Shown: positions 1 through 7,617, counted from the first letter of the stretch. The stretch: 64,000 bases of DNA from Streptomyces tardus (GCF_018101125.2 NZ_JAELVF020000001.1:293189-357188), one strand, 5' to 3'. Notes: generated by a model not told the origin, from the letters alone. Translations and numbers: made by a program.

Positions 1-28
1 CCGTCTGACCCTCCGGCAACCGCGCCCT

Positions 29-90
29 CGCAGAGCGCGGCGAGTCACCGGCCCCTGGCATGATGGGAGGTCGACTCGCCGCGCTCTGCG
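29..90. repeat. 18-bp perfect inverted repeat upstream of the first gene
   Basis: Positions 29-46 and 73-90 are exact reverse complements, separated by 26 bases, and end about 25 bases before the GTG start at 116. The transcript could form a strong hairpin, or the arms could bind a dimeric regulator. No T-run follows, so a simple terminator is less likely. Confidence 0.6.
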
Positions 91-115
91 GCGATGTGGC
101 GCCGGGGAGGGTCGC

Positions 116-550
116 GTGGAGCTGGATGTCGCAGGGGTCGTGCAGCAGAGCTGGCCGTACATCGGCGCGGCGGTCGGCGCGTACGGCACCGCGGTGGTGA
201 CCCGCGTGGGCGACGACAGCGCCGACGCCGCCGTCGCCTTCGGCCGCCGCCTGCTGAACCGGCTGTGGCGGCGCGAGGAGACCCGTCCGTTCCTGCTGCG
301 TCAGCTCGGCGGCGTGGCGGACGATCCCGCCAACGAAGCTGCGCGCACCGCCCTGTTGGAGGAGCTGCGTCGGATGCTGGTGGACGACGAGGCGCTGCGG
401 CGAGACCTGGCCGCGCTGCTCGGCGACGCACCCCCGGCCCCCGCGAACAGCTTCCGTGCCACCGGCGACCGCTCGGTGGCAGTGGCCACCAACAACGGCG
501 TCATCGCCACCGGTGACAACACCAGGATCGAGCGGGACCCGCGCAGCTGA
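116..550 (+). CDS. Small helical protein with C-terminal G/N-rich motif (putative STAND-associated effector)
   Basis: A 144-residue protein with no recognised enzyme domain. Residues 10-30 are hydrophobic and rich in Ala, Gly and Val; residues 40-105 look helical and charged. The C-terminus (residues 117-135) carries GDRSVAVATNNGVIATGDN, which resembles residues 41-59 of the next protein. The GTG start at 116 has a GGGGAGGG ribosome site. The stop overlaps the start of the NB-ARC gene (TGATG at 548-552), so the two are probably translationally coupled. By analogy with effector/NLR pairs joined by short amyloid-like motifs, it may be a membrane-acting effector triggered by the NTPase. That role is inferred, not shown by a domain match. 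Confidence 0.7.
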   Translation: MELDVAGVVQQSWPYIGAAVGAYGTAVVTRVGDDSADAAVAFGRRLLNRLWRREETRPFLLRQLGGVADDPANEAARTALLEELRRMLVDDEALRRDLAALLGDAPPAPANSFRATGDRSVAVATNNGVIATGDNTRIERDPRS

Positions 551-3500
551 TGCCCCGACGACGCGAGCGCGGAACGCCGTCGGACCGCGGCAGTGCCAAG
601 GCCCGGGCGACGCAGCCGGGCCGCGCTGGGGACGCCGACCGTACGCCCGCGGGGCCGGTGGGCGCCTTCGGCTCGCGTTCGGTGTACGTCGGCGGGGACA
701 ACCACGGCCGGATCAGCACGGGCGACACCTACGTCCTGCCCGCGGACACCGTCCGGCCGCCGGCCGAGGTGCCGCCGCCGGTCGACCGGATCGATCTGCC
801 GCACCCCGGCAACGCCCGATTCGCCGGGCGCGAAGGGGAGTTGGCGGGCATCGAGGCGGCGTTCGAGGCGGGCCACAGTATCCAGGTGGTGCACGGTCTG
901 GGCGGCGTGGGCAAAAGCGCCCTCGCGCTGGAGTACGCGCGTCGCCGACGCGGCCCGGCCGGTCGCTACCGGCTCATCCACTGGATGCGCGCCGACAGCC
1001 CGCGGCAGATCACCTCCGGTCTGGCCGCTCTCGCCGACCGCACCCAGGGCCACCTCAGGCTGAGCGGACTGGACGAGCAGCAGCGTGCGGCATGGGCGAT
1101 CGGCTGGCTCCAGAGCTTCTCGGACTGGCTGCTGGTCTTCGACAACGTCGAGCAGCCCGCCGAACTCGACCCGATACTCGGCCGGTTGACCGGCGGACAC
1201 CACCTGGTCACCAGCCGTCTCGGCACCGGTTGGAACCATCTGCCGCGTACGCTCGCGCTGGACGTGCTCCCGCCGAACGCGGCTGTCTCCATGCTCTCCG
1301 CCCTCTCCGGCCTCGACCGCGAAACCGCCGGGCTCGCCCAAGTGGCCGACGCGCTGGGCCACTTGCCGCTCGCGCTGGAACAGGCCGCCGCGTACCTGGA
1401 GCAGGAACAGCTCCAACCCGCGGACTATCTGCGCCTGTTGCGCGCGCACCCCGCGCAGGCACTCGGCCCGCACGACCCGCACAGCACCACTCTCGTCCAG
1501 GTGTTGCGGCAGTCCCTGACCGCGGTCGAGGAGCAGGACCCCCGCGGCGCGCACGTACTCAGGGTGCTGAGCTGGTTCTCGGCGGAACGGATTCCGCGGC
1601 GGTTGCTGCGTTCGCTGCGCGAGGACCGCTCCCGCCCCTCGCGCCGCCTCCTCGCCCGTACGGTGGTGCGCTGGACCCTCCCGTACGCTCGCAGACGCCT
1701 CGCGCAACGCGTCGGTTGGCGGCGTCCGCGCGGCGCCGGCACCTGGTCCGCCGCGCACACCGCGCTCCCCGGCTGGGAACGGGCGGTGAGCCGGCTGCGC
1801 GCCTACGGGCTTGTCCGCCTCGACGGCGACAGCATCGCGGTGCATCCGCTGGTGGGCACGGTGATGCGCACACCGCAACCCGGCGACCCCCACCGCAACC
1901 CCTCTGCCGTCGAGGCGGCGCGGCAGGAGGCCGTCGACCTGCTGCTCACCGCGGTCAGCACACACCGCCACGACGATCCGGCCCAACAGCCGTACTGGCA
2001 GAGCCTGTTGCCGCAGATCGAGGCGTACGCCCGGCACACCGACCCGGTCCGGGACCGCGCCGACACCGCCGTCGTGCTGCGGCACGCGGCGCAGTACCTG
2101 CTCACGGAGCAGCTGCGCGCCCAGGAAGCCGCGAGCCTGCTGGAGCGGGCCGTCTCCGCACTGGAGCGGGACGTGGTGCTGCCGGGCATGCGACGCGAGG
2201 CAGCCCGGGCCGCTCGTACGCTGCTCGCCGACGCGCTGATGCAGTCCGGCCGGCTGCGCGAGGCGATCGCGCTCCACGAGGAGAACGTTTTCAACGGGCC
2301 GGCCGACAGCCGGATCCCGTTCGCGCGACAACCCGACCTCGCCGAAACCGGCGCACTCGCGCTCGCCCACGTCCACGCCGGACAGGGCGCGGAGGCGGTG
2401 CGGTGGGCGGAACGCGCCGTGGCGGGCCGTACCGCGCGGCACGGCCCGCTGCACAGCCGGACGCTCGCCGCCCGCAACGACCGGGCCCTCGCGTTCCGCC
2501 TCGTCGGCCGATACCGACTCGCCCTCGCCGAGCACGAGTTGGTGGCCGCGCACACCGTCGCCCCGACACATCTGCCACAGTCCGCCCGTACAGCTGGTTG
2601 CGCAGGGCCTGATGGTCGCGGCCGGCACCGCCTCGCTGGCGGCCATGGCCGCCAGCGAGGCGGTGCCGGCCGCGGTGATCACCACGCCGGCGGTCAGGAA
2701 GAGCAGTGCCTTGAACGCGCCGTGGGACAGGAGGTGGAAGACGGCGGCCGAGCGGTTTCCGGAGCGCCGACCGCGCCCGCCGTACGCCCCGCCACGCTGC
2801 CCATGAACGCCGTGCTGTGGCTGCTCGCCGTCCCCTCCCTCGGCTTCGGACTGCTCTACTCACGTCTGCCCGACTGGTTCGACGGCGACAGCCTCGCGCC
2901 GACGCTCACCACCTCCGTCCTGGCCACCGGTGTGGCCCTCGTCGGTGCGCTGGTCACCTACGCGACCTGGCGCCACACCACGGTGCTCGGCCGCGACCCG
3001 GACCCCGGTCCGGTACTCCTGGGCCCGCTGCACGGGCCCGCCCGACCCGTCCGGCTTCGTACCGACCGTACCGCCCGTGCCGCCCGCAACGACCGGGCCC
3101 TCGCGTTCCGCCTCGTCGGCCGATACCGACTCGCCCTCGCCGCGCTTCCTCCCTTCAGCGGCTTCTTCTCCAAGGAAGCAGTCCTGGGCGCCGCGGAGCA
3201 CGCCGCCGTCGAGGGCGGTACGGTCGGTACGAAGCCGGACGGGTCGGGCGGCACGGGCGGTACGGTCGGTACGAAGCCGGACGGGTCGGGCGGCACGGGC
3301 AGTGCGGAGCCGGACCGCAGTACGGGCATTACGAGCCCCCACGGCGGTACGCGCAGCACCGGCCCCGACGGCGCTACGGGCTCCGAGGGCGGTACGAGCC
3401 CCATCGGCCGTACCGCCCTCGACGGCGGGCACTCGATTCGGGACGCTCTCGTCTCCCGCACCAACCTCGCCCGAGCCCTCCACGACACCGGTGACGTGCT

Positions 3501-4407
3501 CCGCGCCGCATCCCTGCTGGCCACATCCGTCGCCGAGGCGGAACAACTGCTCGGGCCACTCCACCCGATCACCAGGGACATCGGCGCGGCGCTTGTCGAC
3601 AACCGCCTCCTGCGCGGCGAACTCACCGGCGCACGCGAGCAGTTGAAACGCGACCTCGCCGAGATGGGCGCGGCCTTCGCCACCCGCCATCCCGAAGTGC
3701 GCGTCGCACACGTCCAGTTGGCGGAGGTGCTGTCCGGTCTCGGCGAGCACGGGGAAGCGTGCGCGCTGCTGACAGAGATCCTGCGGAGCTGGGAGGAGAC
3801 CGTCGGCACGGGCGAGCCCGCGACCCTGTCGGCGCGGGCCGACCTCGTACGGGCACACCTGGCCGCCGACGAAGCGGCACGGGCACTCACCCTGCAGGAG
3901 GAGAACGTCCGCCTCGCGCGCGAACACCTCGGACGCGACCACCCCGCCACCCGCGACCATCAGGCCCTGCGCAACCAGCTGTACGGGCGGACCGGCGACT
4001 GGCCACGCGCCGTCGCCGCCCACGAGGAACTGGCCTCGGACCTGGAGGACGCCCCCGGCTCCGCGGACGTAGGCGCGCTGCTCGCCGCCGTACGCCATCA
4101 ACTCGCCCTCGCCTACCTGGAGTCCGGCGACGCGGAACGCGCCGTCGTCCTCGCGGAGCACACCCTGAGCCTGCTGGAGCAGTACGGCGGACGACTGCGC
4201 ACCGACAGTCTGTACGCCCGCAGCGTCCTGGCCCGCGCCTACGCGGCGACCGGCGACACCGAGCGCGGCGCGGCGATGCTCCGCCACGCACTCGCCGACG
4301 CCGAACTCCACCACGGCCAGGACGCCGTGACGTCCGCCCGACTGCGCACCACAGCACGGACGTGGGAGGCGTCGCGCCCTCCGACCGGACGCCCGGGCCC
4401 GGCGTAG
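550..4407 (+). CDS. NB-ARC/TPR STAND NTPase, open frame but internally rearranged
   Basis: The frame encodes 1285 residues. Residues 41-59 hold a motif (GSRSVYVGGDNHGRISTGD) shared with the upstream protein. The NB-ARC ATPase follows, with Walker A GLGGVGKS near residues 116-123, Walker B LLVFDN near 194-199 and the GxP-like LGHLPLALEQA further on. Tetratricopeptide-type helices fill the rest (about 480-670 and 960-1270). Such STAND proteins are ATP-dependent switches that sense a ligand through the repeats and activate a partner. Codons for about residues 678-960 (2581-3430) do not look like TPR sequence. They contain inverted and direct copies of other parts of this gene and segments resembling NADH dehydrogenase subunit L. 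The frame stays open probably because GC-rich DNA has few stops. Treat the gene as disrupted, or the region as misassembled, until checked. Confidence 0.75.
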   Translation: MPRRRERGTPSDRGSAKARATQPGRAGDADRTPAGPVGAFGSRSVYVGGDNHGRISTGDTYVLPADTVRPPAEVPPPVDRIDLPHPGNARFAGREGELAGIEAAFEAGHSIQVVHGLGGVGKSALALEYARRRRGPAGRYRLIHWMRADSPRQITSGLAALADRTQGHLRLSGLDEQQRAAWAIGWLQSFSDWLLVFDNVEQPAELDPILGRLTGGHHLVTSRLGTGWNHLPRTLALDVLPPNAAVSMLSALSGLDRETAGLAQVADALGHLPLALEQAAAYLEQEQLQPADYLRLLRAHPAQALGPHDPHSTTLVQVLRQSLTAVEEQDPRGAHVLRVLSWFSAERIPRRLLRSLREDRSRPSRRLLARTVVRWTLPYARRRLAQRVGWRRPRGAGTWSAAHTALPGWERAVSRLRAYGLVRLDGDSIAVHPLVGTVMRTPQPGDPHRNPSAVEAARQEAVDLLLTAVSTHRHDDPAQQPYWQSLLPQIEAYARHTDPVRDRADTAVVLRHAAQYLLTEQLRAQEAASLLERAVSALERDVVLPGMRREAARAARTLLADALMQSGRLREAIALHEENVFNGPADSRIPFARQPDLAETGALALAHVHAGQGAEAVRWAERAVAGRTARHGPLHSRTLAARNDRALAFRLVGRYRLALAEHELVAAHTVAPTHLPQSARTAGCAGPDGRGRHRLAGGHGRQRGGAGRGDHHAGGQEEQCLERAVGQEVEDGGRAVSGAPTAPAVRPATLPMNAVLWLLAVPSLGFGLLYSRLPDWFDGDSLAPTLTTSVLATGVALVGALVTYATWRHTTVLGRDPDPGPVLLGPLHGPARPVRLRTDRTARAARNDRALAFRLVGRYRLALAALPPFSGFFSKEAVLGAAEHAAVEGGTVGTKPDGSGGTGGTVGTKPDGSGGTGSAEPDRSTGITSPHGGTRSTGPDGATGSEGGTSPIGRTALDGGHSIRDALVSRTNLARALHDTGDVLRAASLLATSVAEAEQLLGPLHPITRDIGAALVDNRLLRGELTGAREQLKRDLAEMGAAFATRHPEVRVAHVQLAEVLSGLGEHGEACALLTEILRSWEETVGTGEPATLSARADLVRAHLAADEAARALTLQEENVRLAREHLGRDHPATRDHQALRNQLYGRTGDWPRAVAAHEELASDLEDAPGSADVGALLAAVRHQLALAYLESGDAERAVVLAEHTLSLLEQYGGRLRTDSLYARSVLARAYAATGDTERGAAMLRHALADAELHHGQDAVTSARLRTTARTWEASRPPTGRPGPA
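2617..2674. repeat. 58-bp perfect palindrome at a fold-back junction
   Basis: Bases 2617-2645 and 2646-2674 are exact reverse complements with no spacer, centred on CCATGG. The palindrome lies inside the nuoL-like segment, where the sequence appears to turn back on itself. This is typical of template-switch rearrangements and of amplification or assembly chimaeras. Confidence 0.85.
3079..3142 (+). repeat. 64-bp direct copy of bases 2467-2530
   Basis: The two copies are identical over 64 bases and 612 bases apart, so they stay in the same reading frame. The first copy sits in normal TPR sequence; the second is embedded between nuoL-like pieces. Confidence 0.9.
3213..3420 (+). repeat. Gly/Thr-rich tandem repeat segment
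   Basis: A run of similar units encoding GGTVGTKPDGSGG and derivatives lies between the nuoL-like piece and the resumed TPR region. Part of it has an inverted copy at about 3041-3085. It may be a linker from either parent gene or filler created by the rearrangement. Confidence 0.6.
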
Positions 4408-4919
4408 GCGCGCACATTCGGGCCGCCTGCTCGGCAGCCGGCGACCGCGTCCAGGACGATGCGGGCGCTCGACGGGACGCCCGGCGCGGTACTCGCGCGC
4501 CACGAGCGTTCGGACACGGCGGAACGCGACGGGGAGTTCGGTCCCGACCGGCCGGCTGGCGTGGGGCGGGCGCTCCGCCTGGCAATTCGCACCGCCCGAC
4601 AGCCCGAGCTACTTCGACAGCCTGCGCCATTCAACGGCAACTCGTCGGCGGCGCCGCTCGGTTGTCGCGCCCGAACGACGCCTGGCGAGCGTCGATCCTG
4701 CCGTCGCGCCGCGAACCCGGCCCGGCCACGCGGGAGTTCGATCCCAGCCCGGACAGACCGCGCACCTGTCCCGGCGGTCCACCACCCGTACCTGACCAGC
4801 CCTACCGCCCGAGCGCGACCGTCGCTGCGCTCTGCTGTTCAGCTCTCGCCGTTCGCCTCTCAGCGGTTTCGCTCTGCTGTTCAGCTCTGCTGTTGCGCTC
4901 CGCCGGTCAGCTCTACCGG
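4408..4919. other. 512-bp gap without a convincing gene
   Basis: The gap lies between the convergent NB-ARC and pseudokinase genes. No frame shows plausible coding sequence with a ribosome site. Near 4830-4925 there are imperfect repeats of CTCTGCTGTTCAGCTCT and the shorter GGTCAGCTC, just beyond the pseudokinase stop. They may form hairpins, but no clear intrinsic terminator is evident. Confidence 0.5.
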
Positions 4920-6353
4920 TCAGCTCCGCCGCCGTCGCAACGGCAGCAGGCAGGGCAGCAGCACCAGTGTGTAGACCCACGGCACCACCAGCGCCGCAAC
5001 CACCGCCGGCGGCCACGACAGGTGCCCGCCCGCGCCGAGCACGGCGCCGGTCACCACACCGAAGACCACACCGGAAGCCGTCATCCACGAACGCGCGACC
5101 AGCGGGTACCGCCAGGACGCCGCCATCCGCAGGGGCACGGCGCCCATGAACGAGAGCGCGAGCACCGACGCCACCGCTCCCGCCATCCCGGCCAACGGAA
5201 CCAGTACGAGCGCCGCCCACCACGGCACCGGCAGCGCCACCCCGGCGGCCGCCGCCCACACCAGCACGCTGCCGAGCGTGAGCGCACCGTACAACTCCTT
5301 GCTGTGGGAACCCCGTTGGCCCTCCACCACGACCACCGACACCAGCGCAAGCACTGCCACCACCAGCGCCGCACCGCCGACCACGAGCGGCGCCGACAGC
5401 CCGGTGGCCAGCGCCAGGAGCAGCCCCGCAGCAACCGCCGTCACCAGCGCGACCGCACCGGCCTGAACCGCGAGGGGCCGCTCCCCCGGCTCGCGCAGCT
5501 GGGGACGCCGCACACCCGCCCGTCTGGCAGCCTCGTTCCGCGCCGCTCTCGAAACCCGTACCCCGTCGTCCCCTGCCCCGCCGAGTGCGTTCTGCGCGTT
5601 CTGCGCAGCCGACGCGAACGCCGACACCGGCAGCGTGCTCTCTGCGATCTCCCGCAGACGCAGCTCCAACTCCTGTGCACTGCGCAGCCGTTGCTCAGGC
5701 ACCGGATCCAGCAGCTCCCGCAGCAGATGGTCCAGTCGCTGCGGCACCCGGGACGCGTAGCGCCACGCCGGCTCGGGGCTCTCCGCGTCCGGTGGGCGGC
5801 CGGTGACCAGCGTGTAGAGCAGCTGCCCGAAGGCGTACAGATCGAAATCCGGCGTCGCGTCGGCAGCGACCGTCAGGCCGGGCGCGGACAGTACGGCCGC
5901 GCCCTCGCCGTCGAGCAGCACCCGGTCCAGGCGCACCGAACCGTGGACGACGCCCGCACGATGCAGCACCGCGAGCCCGCGAACGAGGTCGAGCCCCCAG
6001 GCCACCACCTCGCGCAGAACCGGACTCTCGGCAGCCAGCCACGCGGCCAACGTCCCGTACGACGACGGCTCCTCGACGAGGTAGCAAAGCCGCCGCTCCC
6101 CGACCACCCACTCGCCCTGGTCACCCACCACGACCGACTGCGGCGGCCGCACAGTGGCGTACGCCGCGACGATCGCCACCGCGCGCTCCGCCCGACCCGG
6201 CGTGTGCTCCGCCAACTCGACGACCACCGGCCGCTTCCGCCGCACGTCGTACGCGTCCCACCTGCCGAGCTCGCCACCGTCCCCCGACCCCTCGGCCGCG
6301 TCACCCTCCCGACCCTCCCGCCGAACGGTGAGCCGGAACCTGCCGTCCACCAC
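4920..6353 (-). CDS. Membrane-anchored protein-kinase-like pseudokinase
   Basis: The protein has 477 residues. Residues 1-230 resemble a Hanks-type Ser/Thr kinase fold, starting VDGRFRL. The catalytic loop reads VVHGSVRLDRVLL, so the HRD aspartate is missing, and the expected DFG position reads APG. The Gly-rich loop is also poor. Catalysis is therefore unlikely, and a binding or scaffold role is more plausible. Residues about 290-470 contain several hydrophobic segments (roughly six to eight), so the C-terminus is an integral membrane domain. GTG at 6353 is used; an adjacent GTG at 6350 is possible. It converges on the NB-ARC gene and could be part of the same accessory locus, though nothing proves a functional link. 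Confidence 0.75.
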   Translation of the reverse strand: MVDGRFRLTVRREGREGDAAEGSGDGGELGRWDAYDVRRKRPVVVELAEHTPGRAERAVAIVAAYATVRPPQSVVVGDQGEWVVGERRLCYLVEEPSSYGTLAAWLAAESPVLREVVAWGLDLVRGLAVLHRAGVVHGSVRLDRVLLDGEGAAVLSAPGLTVAADATPDFDLYAFGQLLYTLVTGRPPDAESPEPAWRYASRVPQRLDHLLRELLDPVPEQRLRSAQELELRLREIAESTLPVSAFASAAQNAQNALGGAGDDGVRVSRAARNEAARRAGVRRPQLREPGERPLAVQAGAVALVTAVAAGLLLALATGLSAPLVVGGAALVVAVLALVSVVVVEGQRGSHSKELYGALTLGSVLVWAAAAGVALPVPWWAALVLVPLAGMAGAVASVLALSFMGAVPLRMAASWRYPLVARSWMTASGVVFGVVTGAVLGAGGHLSWPPAVVAALVVPWVYTLVLLPCLLPLRRRRS

Positions 6354-6586
6354 CTGCCGAGCTCGAAGTCCGAGAGCGAGGAGGTGAGTCGGGCGACGAT
6401 CGCCACCGCGCTGGCGGTCGTGGTCGCGCTGCGGCAGGGCGGCGGCACGGGCGAGGCAGCGGTCACCGCGGCCACCGCGTGAGCACGACCACCCTCGCCG
6501 TCGAGTCGTCCGGCGACGCCACCGACCTCACCCCCACCCACAACCCAGCCCTCGCCCCAACACCCGCGCGCACGGGGCGCAGTCGG
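6354..6586. other. Intergenic stretch, no assigned gene
   Basis: Short open frames occur on both strands here, but none resembles a known protein or has a good ribosome site. The stretch lies upstream of the pseudokinase and probably contains its promoter. Confidence 0.4.
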
Positions 6587-6675
6587 CGATATTTCCTGCG
6601 CGCGCCGGCCACAGAGGTCCGGCGTCCTCGTCGCGTACGACCCGGGAGGTCCATCCCCGCGTGCGCGGGGAGCAG
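6587..6675 (-). CRISPR. Solitary type I-E-like CRISPR repeat with possible single spacer
   Basis: Bases 6648-6675, read on the minus strand, match the actinobacterial type I-E repeat form: CTGCTCCCCGCG, then CACGCGGGGATGGACC, 28 bases with the CCCCGCG/CGCGGGG stem. Exactly 61 bases further on, 6614-6587 agrees at about 16 of 28 positions, mainly in the first 20, and could be a decayed terminal repeat. This would leave one 33-base spacer at 6615-6647. No cas gene is in the window. Confidence 0.45.
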
Positions 6676-6868
6676 TCTTGTTGACCTGGGCTTATGGCGG
6701 CGGAGAGGGCTTTGACGCAACTACCGAGGATCGCGACATAGTTGACGATTCCGGCAGTGCGGAAGTTCGGTGCCGCTGGAGTGCGGCGGGTGCGCGGAGG
6801 GGGTTGGGGCGCGGGGTGCGGCTCCAACCCCCTCCGTGCGGGCTACTGCCCGGCGCGCGTCGCTCCCC
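6676..6868. other. Lower-GC stretch beside the CRISPR repeat, possible leader
   Basis: Bases 6676-6760 are clearly less GC-rich than their surroundings, and in minus-strand orientation they precede the repeat, as a CRISPR leader would. From 6770 on the sequence is GC-rich and leads to the bL37 stop codon. No gene is evident. Confidence 0.35.
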
Positions 6869-6946
6869 TCAGGACTGGGGGCGACGGCCGTGGTTCGCGC
6901 TGTTCTTGCGACGAGCCTTCTTCTTACGGCGACGCTTGGACGACAT
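6869..6946 (-). CDS. 50S ribosomal protein bL37
   Basis: A 25-residue, extremely basic peptide beginning MSSKRRRKKKARRKN and ending ANHGRRPQS. This matches the small actinobacterial ribosomal protein bL37, whose family shares the RKKxxRK core and the NHGxRP tail. The start ATG at 6944-6946 is preceded on the minus strand by GGAGGT with a 5-base spacing, an excellent ribosome site. A second copy of this start region, followed by unrelated sequence, lies 540 bases upstream (7486) because of a local duplication. The protein is expected to bind 23S rRNA in the large subunit. Confidence 0.85.
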   Translation of the reverse strand: MSSKRRRKKKARRKNSANHGRRPQS

Positions 6947-7112
6947 GACTACCTCCGGTCGTGGTCGATCTCGGACGTCGTTCCGGCCGCGGCACAGCCC
7001 GGCAGGTGACGTCCCGTACTCGGCTCAATCCCATCCGCCCGGGCCCTGTAGGGCAAATCCGCTGGTGACAGGCGCGACGGAAGTGGTCGCGCGGGCCCCG
7101 GGACGGCGACGG

Positions 7113-7325
7113 CTATCCGCTCAGTGAGCCCGATTTGAGGGCGGTGAGGAACGTCGTCCAGTCGTCGTGCGCGAGTACGAGCGCGGGACCCGAGGGCACC
7201 TTGCTGTCGCGGACGGGTACGACGCCGGCGAAACCGTCGGCGACTTCGAGGCAGTCGCCGCCGTCCTGGTTGCTGTAGCTGGACTTGCGCCACGAAACGG
7301 ACATCAGGTGGAAGTCGGGTCGCAC
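7113..7325 (-). CDS. DUF397 domain protein (copy A)
   Basis: A 70-residue protein with the DUF397 hallmarks SWRKSSYSN, GGDCLEVA and a C-terminal FLTALKSG. DUF397 proteins usually accompany XRE/DUF5753 regulators in Streptomyces development-type loci and may act as antagonists or partners. The GTG at 7325 has AAGGAG six bases upstream, inside the decayed regulator remnant. The family core starts at the internal Met of LMSVSWRK. It is nearly identical to copy B at 7618-7830, differing at only a few residues, which shows recent duplication or gene conversion. Its own upstream regulator is broken, so expression probably depends on read-through from the intact regulator gene. Confidence 0.88.
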   Translation of the reverse strand: MRPDFHLMSVSWRKSSYSNQDGGDCLEVADGFAGVVPVRDSKVPSGPALVLAHDDWTTFLTALKSGSLSG

Positions 7326-7470
7326 GGCGGCTCCTTGATGAGATCGGCGATGAGCTTCAGCGACTTGGTAGCCGACAATGCTTCACCAGAGAGACGATCG
7401 CAGTTGAGCTACTGGCGCTCAACCGGGTCAACCAGTTCACCCGAGTAGCCGGGTTCGGCAGAAGCTCCGG
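7321..7470 (-). pseudogene. Remnant of XRE/DUF5753 regulator 3' end
   Basis: This stretch corresponds to the last 50 or so codons of the intact regulator at 7809-8651. It shares the segment encoding GYSGELV and the final LIADLIKEPP region. It is shortened and shifted in frame, with substitutions between. Its upstream edge is fused to a copy of the bL37 start region, giving a 25-codon hybrid frame (7486-7409) that begins MSSKW. It is a leftover of the tandem duplication and is not expected to work. Confidence 0.7.
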
Positions 7471-7617
7471 TCCACTTGGACGACATGGCTATCTCCGGTG
7501 GTGGTCGATCCCAGGCGCAGCTCCGGACGCGGCACGGCCAAAAAACTACACCGTAGGGCAAATCCGCTGGTGACAGGCGTGATGGAAGTGCTCGTGCGGC
7601 GTCCGGGGCGGCGGGGG

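Larger units (their letters stand above)
2581..3430. other. Scrambled insert with nuoL-like fragments inside the NB-ARC gene
   Basis: Bases 2581-2619 are the reverse complement of 3954-3992 of the same gene. About 2620-2750 encodes, on the minus strand, HLLSHGAFKALLFLTAGV, a NuoL-like transmembrane segment. About 2800-3040 encodes, on the plus strand, the later NuoL-like stretch beginning LWLLAVPSLGFGLLYSR. Bases 3079-3142 repeat 2467-2530 exactly. About 3143-3210 encodes ALPPFSGFFSKEAVLGAAEH, a NuoL-like segment that normally precedes the previous one. About 3041-3085 is the reverse complement of bases near 3246-3290. The order and orientation match neither parent gene. Confidence 0.75.

Noticed and set aside
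301..2685. 794-codon minus-strand open frame opposite the NB-ARC gene
   Set aside because: It is the mirror of a real GC-rich gene, with biased Arg/Gly/Val/His composition and no domain. Only its first 25 codons resemble NuoL, because of the inverted insert.
4715..4790. tRNA-like T-loop GTTCGATCC
   Set aside because: The flanking bases do not form a T-stem, and no acceptor or anticodon arm could be found.
3759..6482. 907-codon plus-strand frame across the NB-ARC end and pseudokinase
   Set aside because: Arg/Pro/His-rich shadow translation that crosses two better supported genes.
6358..6482. Short plus-strand frame considered as an acyl-CoA carboxylase epsilon-type fragment
   Set aside because: Resemblance is limited to a few hydrophobic residues, with no start, ribosome site or Trp-rich tail.
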